Shown in pieces: positions 55,630 through 64,000 of a DNA stretch of 64,000 nt. This DNA is from Cryptomeria japonica (taxonomy: Eukaryota > Streptophyta > Pinopsida > Cupressales > Cupressaceae). The notes under the pieces were generated by a model. It was not told the origin of the DNA, ran no database searches, and saw only the letters and a list, made by a program, of their open reading frames with translations. Within the stretch, counting starts at the first letter, position 1; every line of letters starts with the position of its first letter. Where the stretch lies: positions 231,496,396 through 231,560,395 of the forward strand of contig NC_081406.1 in NCBI RefSeq assembly GCF_030272615.1, read 5' to 3'. A program made the position numbers and the translations under genes.

Positions 55630-58057
55630 TCAAACTAGGAAGGGGTATGACCCCCAACATCTATTGGAGATACTCAAAAGTATCTTTGCACAATTATTCG
55701 TAAAGATATCTACAACTTGCTCTTTGGTAGGAACATATTCAAGTCTTACTTCACTGTCCAATACCTTTTTTCTTAAGAAATTATATCGAATGGGAATATG
55801 CTTTGTTCTAGAATGCAATAATAGGTTCTTAGAAATATTGATTGCACTTGTATTATCACACATGATTGAGATTGGTTCCTCAAACAACATGCTAATATCC
55901 TTCAATGTTTGTTTCATCCAAAGTACCCGAGTGCAGCATGAAGTAGTTGCAATGTACTCAGTTTCTATGAGCCAAGGAAAAATGCGCCACCACTTGTACT
56001 CTTCTTGTCATCAATACTTCCTACCCAATCCGTATCAATATAAGTTCTTAGATTAAAGTATGATCCTTTGGGATACCATAGTCTAAAATCTTGTGTTCCT
56101 TTCAAGAATCTATATATCCTCTTTACTGCAACAACATGTGACTTTCGATTCTTGTTGAAATATGGATACAAGATAGATAGCACACATGATATTCAATCTT
56201 ATAGAAGTGAAATATAATAGTCCTCCAATCATTGATATGTACTTTCTTGCATCAGTCTTAGAAGATTTATCATCATAAGTCAACTTGCATCTGATAGTCA
56301 TAGGAATACATATAGGTTCGTAATTCTCCAACCCAAACTTCTTCAACAACTCTCTAACATATTTTAACTGAGAAATAAAAATGTCTTTGCTATTTTGATT
56401 CACTTGCACAATACAAGAAATAAATTTATCTCACCAATTATCAAAATTTCAAATTCCTTTTACATTTCACTAGAAAACTTCTTGCACATGTCATCATTGC
56501 CTCCAAAAAATGATTTCATCATCTTACTTGATTCAACTTTTAAGTAAAGAATGTTGTCAGTAGACCCTTTTTGAAAAGCCCGATTTAGTAGATACTTATT
56601 TAACCTTCCTTTACCAAGCTCTAGGAACTTGCTTAAATCCATACAACACCTTTATTCCACAGAAAGCATTTGGATCATCTAATAACTTAAATCCTTTTGG
56701 TTGTTCAATGTAGACTTCTTCTTTCAACTCTCCATTTCAAAATGTTGACTCCACATCCATTTGATAGACTTTAAAATCCTTATATGTTGTAAAAGCCAAA
56801 AACATCCTAATAGCCTCCATTCTAGCAATATTAGCGTAAGTTTCTTCAAAATCAATTCCTTCAACCTATGTGTAACCTTTGCATACCGATCTTTCTTTAT
56901 TTCTTACAACCTAACCATCTTCATCCAACTTATTTTGGAACACCCACTTTGTTCCAATAACATTCTTATATGCCAATCTAGATACCAATTCCCAAGTCTG
57001 ATTTTTCTCAACTTGATTTAATTCTTCCTTCATTTATTTTATGCAATTTTGATCTTTGCAGGCTTCTTCAATTGTCTTAGGTTTGGAATCAAAGAGTAAA
57101 TATAGAAGAACTTGTTCTTCAGTAGCTTTGCTTCTTGTAAGGACTCCTCTATTTTTTTCCTATAATTTGATTCTTAGAATGATTTTTTTATACATTTTCA
57201 CTTTCAAATATTTTATTCAACCACTTGTTATAGCATCTGTAAGCCTTTCTCTTTGTAGAATAACCAAGAAATATACCTTCATCTTCTCTGCATTTAAACT
57301 TTCCAAGATTTCCTTAATCTCTCCGGATATAGCATTTACTTCCAAAAACTTTGAAATACTTCACAGATGGGATCCTTCCATACCATAACTCATATGACAT
57401 GTCTTCCCAAACATATTCTTGAATATAACTCTATTAAGGGTATACACAGCAGTGTATATAGTAATATATTTCCAGTAGATTTGCTTCTTTGATCATAGTG
57501 CTTGCTACATCTTGAATATTCACGTTTATTCCTTTAACTACACCATTCTGCTAAGGTGTCCTAGGAGCTGACGAATGTCTTCTAATTCTATATTTCTCAT
57601 AGAAAGTATCAAATTCATCAAAAATAAATTCTCCTTTTCTATCAAATCTTAGACACTTAGTCCTTCTATTAACTTCATTCTCAACTCTAGCTTTAAATAT
57701 CTTGAATTTTTCTAATGCGTCTGACTTCTCTCTTAGAAATCCAACCCAAGTCATTCTAGAATGATCATCAATTAAGAGAATGAAATACCTCTCACCTTGC
57801 AAACTCCTTCTTCAAGTCAAATTGCATAGATCTATGTGTATCAGATCCAATAATCTGGTAAAAGATTATTTCTTTCCTCTAAGTGTTCCTTTTGTCTTCT
57901 TTCCCACTTGGCATTCTTTGCAAATACAGTTATAAAGTTTAATCAATCTTTGTAAATATCTCGTATATTCTATCATACTAATATTCATCAAATTATAAAA
58001 ATTGATATGGAAATCCTCTAATACCATAAGGGTATGTGCAGGATCATGGTGTGCCAA
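55630..58057 (-). pseudogene. Copia-5 pol remnant
   Basis: On the minus strand, 58057-57866 is the integrase zinc-binding end (CKECQVGKKTK). 57802-57551 is the integrase core part (YFILLIDDHSRMTWVGFL, CLRFDRKGEF, SAPRTP), in which the usual S-D-R-G-G-E-F has become F-D-R-K-G-E-F. RT is scattered over about 57000-56110 (LKYVRELLKKFGLENYEP) and RNase H lies at 56183-55630 (TYIDTDWVGSIDDKKSTSGG; CDNTSAINISKN). Every domain is broken by stops or frameshifts. It was far from functional before it was truncated. Confidence 0.88.
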
Positions 58058-58059
58058 AA

Positions 58060-58923
58060 CGGGCCCTTAAGTGGCAATGAAATTTCAGAAAAATCAGAGT
58101 TATGCAACTTGACATGAAAATTTGAATAAGTTGTGAACATTATTTTTAAAATATGTAAGAAGAGAATATATAGAAAATTGAATGTAGTTTCTAAGCTACT
58201 AGTTATTTTTTGGAAAAAAAAAAATCCTATTTGATGAAAATTTCAAATTTCAATGCAGTGGTACTAAAATTTCAGGAAAAAAATAAGAAGTAGACGTATG
58301 TCTGACCACCCTAATAAAAATCAAATCTTAATATTTTTTTTTATAATATTTATAATATAAGTATTAGACTCATGTCCGAATGTGACACATTTTTTTTTAA
58401 ATTTTTTATGAATTAAATAATTATTTATGATTTTTTTACTACAGCTTTTCAGAAATTCAGAAACTCCTACGTCTGACCACCTTAACTTGGTCAAAACCTT
58501 ATGAAATTTAATTTTTTTAATTTTTCCCTATAGTAGACGAAGCATAGGATGTGACGCATGTTTCGGTTTCAAAAAATGTTATACCATTTGAAAGTTATGA
58601 GTGTTTTTCAATCAGTATATCAATCAGGACTATTGTCAGAATTCAATTAGAAAATAAATAATAATTAGTTACTAAAGTCGAAATAAGACAAGCCTTATAT
58701 TGTTGAAAGCTGGGAACGTCCTTAAAAAACCCTTTCGTTTTATCAATTTTGGCTGCAAAAAAAGTCGTCAGCCACCAGTGTAAAGTCTGGAAAACTAGGG
58801 AATACTGAAAAACACATTTTTTCAGTTGACTTTCCAAGCTTGTAACTTCCAAGCCTAATACCAAAGCATTCCGAGCCGAAATTTGAAATTTGAAAATTTG
58901 AGTAAAAAAATCAGATATCGGAT
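58060..58923. other. AT-rich non-coding stretch
   Basis: No gene was recognised. The words ACGTMTGTCTGACCACC and CTACGTCTGACCACC recur (near 58295 and 58470) amid A/T runs. The open minus frame 59005-58643 has no domain and crosses the hairpin that follows. The stretch may belong to the same unknown unit as the region to the right. Confidence 0.4.
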
Positions 58924-58960
58924 AAAATCGGATATCGGATTTTATCCAATATCCGATTTT
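58924..58960. repeat. Perfectly spaced hairpin, 17-base arms
   Basis: Arms AAAATCGGATATCGGAT (58924-58940) and ATCCAATATCCGATTTT (58944-58960) are inverted complements with one mismatch, separated by TTT. A further ATCAGATATCGGAT lies just to the left. GGATATC and GATATC words also cluster at 63954-63985, near the right end of the window. Confidence 0.85.
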
Positions 58961-59026
58961 TGTACAAAAATTTGCGGTCCCCGATGAATTTCCCTTTGCC
59001 GCCATTTATGAAGTAAACTGCCACAT

Positions 59027-59526
59027 NNNNNNNNNNNNNNNNNNNNNNNNNNNNNNNNNNNNNNNNNNNNNNNNNNNNNNNNNNNNNNNNNNNNNNNNNN
59101 NNNNNNNNNNNNNNNNNNNNNNNNNNNNNNNNNNNNNNNNNNNNNNNNNNNNNNNNNNNNNNNNNNNNNNNNNNNNNNNNNNNNNNNNNNNNNNNNNNNN
59201 NNNNNNNNNNNNNNNNNNNNNNNNNNNNNNNNNNNNNNNNNNNNNNNNNNNNNNNNNNNNNNNNNNNNNNNNNNNNNNNNNNNNNNNNNNNNNNNNNNNN
59301 NNNNNNNNNNNNNNNNNNNNNNNNNNNNNNNNNNNNNNNNNNNNNNNNNNNNNNNNNNNNNNNNNNNNNNNNNNNNNNNNNNNNNNNNNNNNNNNNNNNN
59401 NNNNNNNNNNNNNNNNNNNNNNNNNNNNNNNNNNNNNNNNNNNNNNNNNNNNNNNNNNNNNNNNNNNNNNNNNNNNNNNNNNNNNNNNNNNNNNNNNNNN
59501 NNNNNNNNNNNNNNNNNNNNNNNNNN
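59027..59526. other. Assembly gap, 500 N
   Basis: Exactly 500 Ns, so probably a placeholder of unknown true size. It adjoins tandem repeats on its right, a usual cause of assembly breaks. Open frames drawn through it are meaningless. Confidence 1.
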
Positions 59527-59796
59527 TGCCACAAGTTATTGAAAAACGAAAATGTAGATTTTGAAAGTGAAAATATTGAAAATGTTGAAAGTGATAATGA
59601 AAATGCTCAACTTATGGAAAATGTGCCACAAGTTATTGAAAATGAAAATGTAGATTTTGAAAGTGACAATATTTGAAAATTTTGAAAATGTTGAAAGTGA
59701 TAATGAAAATGCTCAACATGTGGAAAATGTGCCACAAGTTATTGAAAATGAAAATGTAGATTTTGAAAGTGAAAATATCTGAAAATTTGAAAATGT
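59527..59796 (+). repeat. Tandem repeat of about 96 bp encoding an acidic peptide
   Basis: Units start TGCCACAAGTTATTGAAAA at 59527 and 59624, and a partial one at 59730. The first unit is open on the plus strand and reads an Asn/Glu/Asp/Ser-rich repeat (VIENENVDFESEN, then IENVESDNENAQ) of about 32 residues. The second unit has small insertions that shift the frame. The array emerges from the N gap, so more copies and the rest of a possible coding exon may be hidden there. Confidence 0.75.
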
Positions 59797-61335
59797 GACA
59801 ATTTTGAGCACTTAGGGGCGCTCAAGGGACGACGCCAATAGGGTATGACCCCGAGCATTCGATCGAGTGGGGGCAAAACAGGAGCATGCGTAGGGTAATT
59901 ATGCCTAACTGGACACGTCAGAGCCGACGGTTCGACATCGCGACGAGCTGAACGAGAAATCGACCAGGCGACAACATTCCATTGACTGAGACTGACGATT
60001 TTTTTCGCCAACCAAAAAATTGTTGCCCTAATAAAACCGTAGGGAAACTTGAAATACCGAGATAGGCTTTTGTAGGGACCCTCTCGTGGCCCCGTAGGTT
60101 CAAATGGATCATTTGCAGGTGCCACAAATTCTGAGTTAGGGCTCGTCAAAGTTTGACAATTTTGAGCACTTAGGGCGCTCAAGGGATGACGCCGGTAGGG
60201 GTATGACCCCGAGCGTTTCGATCGAGTGGGGGGGAAAAATAGGAGCATGCATAGGGAAATTATGCCTAACTGGACATGTCAGAGCCAACGATTCATCATC
60301 ATGACGAGCTGAACGAGAAATCAACCAGGTGACAACATTCCATTGAGTGAGACTGACGATTTTTTTGCCAACAGAAAAATTGCTGCCCTAATAAAACCGT
60401 AGGGCAACTTGAAATACCGAGATAGGCTTTTGTAAGGACCCCCTCTCATGGCCCCATAGGTTCAAACGGATCATTCGCAGGAGCCACAAATTCTGAGTTA
60501 AGGCCTGTCAAAGTTTGACAATTTTGAGCACTTAGGGCGCTCAAGGGACGACGTTGGTACGGTATGACCCCGAGCGTCAATCGAGTGGGGGGGAAAAATA
60601 GGAGCATGCCTAGGGTAATTATTCCTAACTAGACATGTTGGAGCCGACGATTCATCATCGCGGCGAGATGAACGAGAAATCGGCCAGGCGACAACATTCC
60701 ATTGAGTGAGACTGATGATTTTTTCGCCAACCGAAAAATTGCTGCCCTAATAAAACCGTAGGGAAACTTGAAATACTGAGATAGGCTTTTGTAGGGACCC
60801 CTCTCATGGCCCCCGTAGGTTCAAACGGATCATTCACAGGTGCCACAGATTCTGAGTTAGGGCTCGTCAAAGTTGACAATTTTGAGCACTTAGGGCGCTC
60901 AAGGGATGACACCGATAGGGTATGACCTCGAGCGTTCGATCGAGTGGGGGGAAAAATAAGAGCATACGTAGGGTAATTATGCCTAACTAGACATGTCAGA
61001 GCTGATGGTTTATCATCACGATGAGCTGAACGACGAAATTGGCCACGCAACAACATTCCATTGAGTGAGATTGACGATTTTTTCACCAACTGAAAAATTA
61101 GCTGCCCTAATAAAACCGTAGGGAAACCTGAAAACCGAGATAGGCTTTTGTAGGGACCCCTCTCGTGGCCCGTAGGTTCAAACGGATCATTCACAAGTGC
61201 CACAGATTTTGAGTTAGGGCCTTCAAATTTTGACAATTTTGAGCACTTAGGGCGCTCAAGGGACGACGCTGGTAGGGTATGACCTCGAGCGTTCGATCGA
61301 GTGGGGGGCAGAACAGGAGCATGCGTAGGGTATTG
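59797..61335. repeat. Satellite-like tandem repeat, about 358-bp unit, 4.3 copies
   Basis: Units start GACAATTTTGAGCACTTAGG at 59797, 60155, 60517, 60875 and 61232 (spacings 358, 362, 358 and 357). The fifth is cut at about 61335. The copies are clearly similar, with scattered substitutions, and richer in G/C and CpG than their surroundings (for example GAGCGTTCGATCGAGTGGGG). Open frames on the minus strand cross unit boundaries and recur with the repeat, so they are by-products. I do not recognise the satellite family. It may equally be a tandem array inside the untranslated region of a large retroelement. Confidence 0.92.
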
Positions 61336-61530
61336 TTCATTAAATGAATTATATTGTTTATTAATTGTATTGTTCATTGAATGAATTTTATTGTATTGTT
61401 GATTAAATGAATTGTATTGTTCATTAAATAAATTGTATTGTATTGTTCATTAAATGAATTATATTGTTCATTATAAAAAACAACACTTACGATGAAATGA
61501 AATGAATTGTATTGTTCATTAAATAGCCAT
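61335..61530. repeat. AT-rich short repeat (TTGTTCATTAAATGAATT)
   Basis: At least six imperfect copies of TTGTTCATTAAATGAATT, joined by ATTGTATTG spacers, follow directly on the truncated satellite. The core TTCATTAAATGAA is itself palindromic. No coding. Confidence 0.8.
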
Positions 61531-61815
61531 TATTAACCATTGTTAATTATTAGAATGAAAATTAAGAGATTTCCATGATAACACCACACACAAATGAGCA
61601 ACAATTTTATATGATCGAATATCAACTTTTGTATATATAAAAATGTTGAATGATTACAAATGTTATGTCCATACACAAATATGGCATAAAAACCAACTGA
61701 AACAAAATGTATGTCTAAATACGTGAATGTATGTTCATATACAAAAATATACATGCCAACTAGACATGTAAGCATCCCAAAACTATCTATAACATCCTAA
61801 GCTGCTGATGGATCA
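61531..61815. other. Non-coding flank
   Basis: AT-rich sequence between the short repeat and the final exon of the minus-strand gene-like locus. On that strand it would be 3' untranslated sequence. The minus frame 61775-61533 has no recognisable domain. Confidence 0.4.
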
Positions 61816-63745
61816 TCAAAAATCGATCCTCTTCTCCGCACTACTCGGCTCTGAAGGATCCTGCACAAGAAAACAAACCACGATTAATATTAGTTATATT
61901 ATATAATTCACATTCGAAAAGTTACATAAAAATGAACTATTTAATTGAACTATTCATGTTTACCTCATCTCCACGTTTTCTCTTCAGCTTTGCAGGACTC
62001 TTGATGTATGTCTTCGGTAGAGGAGGTATGTTTTTGAATATTTTCCATAAGCAACCTACATATGTTTAGAAACATGACATTGATACAAGTTAGCATATAA
62101 TTGTCACTAATAATAACAAATTATATCTACTAATCAAAAATAAAATAAACACACATCTACTCGAGACATCTCTTCTTCTTCTTCAGGTATACTGGGTGTA
62201 GTCATCAAGGATGTGAAGCCAAGGATTCTCTATATATATACACAACAAGTATATGAAACTATCAATCTATGTCTAGACATGTATAATCACTATAAGTTAT
62301 TTAAACTATATCATTCAATCATATTTGCATTCAATTACCTTTCCCTTGTCTCTAATTGCACTACCCAGATCCTAGATCACACTGCACCACACTCATGCTG
62401 CTTGTGCCCTACAAGAGTAAATAAGATATACATGCAAGTTACTACATAATCTAATTAATACAAATATAAATGATGAGCATGTATGTACAATAAAAATACA
62501 AACGACTAGGTGCAATAAAATATAGTACCGTCAAGCTATCGAGGCCAAATGAAATGGCCGACAAGGTGCCATCCTCAATCTGTCTCAACTCATCCTCGGT
62601 CATCAACTGTTAAATAGACCATGTAAAAAAAAATTAGTACTTAATATTATCTAATTTATAAATATTTAATTAAAATATAACATGAACTGTGAAAACACAA
62701 ATCTTACCAATACATCATCAATGTATGATGACGGTGCCTCCTCGCCTCTAGCATGTGAGGACTCCCCAGGGTATCCTCCAATATGTGTAATAACCTCTGG
62801 TGCATCATGCATCTCATGCACCTCGTAATCTGCACTATCCATAGCAAGATCAACAGGCTGTCCAACTGGACCCAAGCATACGTGCCCACACATGACACAA
62901 CTATGTGGCACACATATGTGTGGGAGCCAAGGATGACGTGTCAGCACCACCCGATGCACTGCTACCATCAAAAAAAGTAGGCTGAGCTAATAATGCAGCC
63001 TGAGAAACCAAAAGGCTACTCAAAAGAGTGAATAGCCGATATGGTCCGTGAAGCCACCTCACAATGATATTAGGATGCTGAACTGCAAGTGGGGGATCAA
63101 CAGGAGGAGGGGGGACATATGGGCCCTGGACTACTCTAACTGCCCTAGGTCTATTTTGGGGCATACCTAAACCTACACCCTGGAAAGGTTGGATGTCAAA
63201 GTAGTTCACATGTTTCTATAAAATAAACTCAGCATACAATTTTTTTATGAAATAGAAGGGGATATCGAGATTGTTGTTGGGTGGTTTTTCGAAAACCATC
63301 CACCAACGATCCCAAAAGTTTTTCACCAATCCATCATTTGTGCACCATTTTATAGAAAGTTTTGTTTTTTTGTGGATCTACAGGTTGACCAATACAAGGA
63401 TTGACAAACAATGAGGCGATTTCGGCTTTGGATATCTCAAGATCCTTGATATCCTTATACGACAAGTCATCTACATATTTTTCCTTCATAGAATCTCTCC
63501 ACAAAAGGGCAGCATCGTTCTCCTTAGTCATGGTTTCCATACTTTTTACAATCGACGTGAGAGGATAAAACAAAGGGTTTAGACGAGGGATCCTATGATA
63601 TACTTCTGCAATCCCCCTCAATTCATTCAAATTTTGTGCAATCAAATCTTGAATTGAGGGTGGGGTTTGGCAAATGAGGGTTTGTTGTTGCAGTTGTGGT
63701 TGGTCCGTGTTTTCATTGTTATCTCCCCATTTTTACCTAATTGAA
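61816..63745 (-). pseudogene. Unrecognised multi-exon gene-like locus, decayed
   Basis: The longest exon (about 63745-62708) has three successive frames, implying two frameshifts. They are IAQNLNELRGIAEVYHRIPR..LLWRDSMKEKYVDDL; then NFWDRWWMVFEKP..FYFIKKLYAEF and a Pro-rich QGPYVPPPPVDPP; then MDSADYEVHEMHDAPEVITH..SSYIDDVL. Introns follow: 62707-62607 (GTAAGA...AACAG, phase 0), then exon 62606-62529 (LMTEDELRQIEDGTLSAISF..), then a donor GTACTA. Near the 3' end, exon 62055-61964 (CLWKIFKNIPPLPKTYIKSP, KLKRKRGDE) is followed by GTAAAC. The acceptor TTGTGCAG opens the last exon 61860-61816, ending DPSEPSSAEKRIDF and TGA. Intermediate exons near 62408-62340 and 62215-62155 are possible but contain a stop and do not join in phase. 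The KLKRKR could be a nuclear localisation signal. I cannot name the protein. Confidence 0.55.
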
Positions 63746-64000
63746 TGTAAACAATTAAATTTAGTTAACAAATTTAAACAATTAGGTATTTGATTTAAAA
63801 AAAACCTAGGTTTTCATGAAAAAAAACCATATTTTTCAATAAAAAATCAAATAAACATTCACAAAAAATACAAAAATGAATGAAAATGATTCAAAATGAC
63901 AAAATTCTTACCTCTAAATCTTCTTACCTCTAAATCAATTTTTTGTCAAAAAAACCGGATATCGAATGGAGCAGATATCAGATTTTGACAAATTCGCGCG
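63746..64000. other. 5' flank of the gene-like locus with GATATC words
   Basis: A/T-rich sequence upstream of the minus-strand locus, with AGGTAAGAA repeated twice (near 63910 and 63927, minus strand), possibly alternative donor-like sequences. Near the window end, CCGGATATCG and CAGATATCAGATTT echo the hairpin at 58924. The window ends inside this feature. Confidence 0.4.

Larger units (their letters stand above)
53658..58060 (-). mobile_element. Copia-5: truncated Ty1/Copia element, decayed
   Basis: A 3' LTR (53658-55409), polypurine tract (55411-55421) and minus-strand pol remnant from RNase H back to the integrase zinc region are present. Protease, Gag, primer site and 5' LTR are missing; similarity ends at about 58050. 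The pol fragments resemble Copia-1 and Copia-2 (for example CDNTSAINISKN in RNase H). The LTR has the same G-tract edge motif. No target duplication can be shown. Confidence 0.88.

Noticed and set aside
58911-59534. Two long minus-strand open frames spanning the N gap
   Set aside because: They are open only because N codons are not stops. The real bases at each end give a few dozen codons without a domain.
59739-60248. 169-codon minus-strand frame over the repeat junction
   Set aside because: It spans the boundary of two unrelated tandem arrays, with no domain and no conservation between units.
60655-61377. 240-codon minus-strand frame in the 358-bp satellite
   Set aside because: The same peptide text repeats with the satellite period and is broken in other units, so it is a by-product of the repeat.

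Overview
The window is nuclear DNA from a seed plant with a large, repeat-packed genome. It is AT-rich and almost entirely built of nested LTR retrotransposons, with spliceosomal GT...AG introns in the gene-like parts and plant-specific families (plant mobile domain, plant Ty1/Copia, Helitron Rep). The style (very long LTRs, old and heavily mutated nested insertions, no intact host gene) fits a gymnosperm, but the sequence alone does not prove this. No rRNA, tRNA or CRISPR locus was seen, and there is one 500-base N gap (59027-59526).

Layout. 1-4200: the 3' end of a plus-strand LTR element that carries an antisense, decayed plant-mobile-domain (PMD) ORF, two minisatellites, a polypurine tract at 3756 and the start of an LTR at 3770. 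4200-53657: an unrecognised plus-strand gene-like sequence (probably two consecutive units), broken by four large insertions. These are Copia-1 (8107-15288, minus, target duplication GAAGA); a long-LTR element without recognisable coding capacity (16475-37231); a Copia-like element with no recognisable polymerase (39112-45353, minus); and Copia-3 (47368-53379, plus, target duplication AAGAC, nearly intact). The long-LTR element itself contains Copia-2 (20997-28640, plus, target duplication ATAGG), a 5'-truncated LINE tail (29722-29929) and a Helitron Rep fragment (33413-34370). 53658-58060: Copia-5, truncated, minus. 58060-64000: a different domain with a GGATATC hairpin, the gap, an acidic coding repeat of about 96 bp, a satellite of about 358 bp in 4.3 copies, and a decayed multi-exon gene-like locus on the minus strand.

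How the parts relate. The host reading frame can be followed across the empty sites of Copia-1 and Copia-3, so those insertions split a once-continuous coding sequence. Copia-1, Copia-2, the element at 39112 and Copia-5 share LTR architecture: a C-tract near the LTR end, an initiator-Met-type primer site where the 5' end is present, and a duplicated purine-tract module before the 3' LTR. The element at 39112 lacks recognisable integrase and reverse transcriptase and was probably mobilised by relatives of the others. In-frame stops in the dead Copia copies are mostly TAG, as expected from decay of methylated CAG/TGG codons. Copia-3, with two point stops and LTRs about 98% alike by eye, is the youngest insertion.
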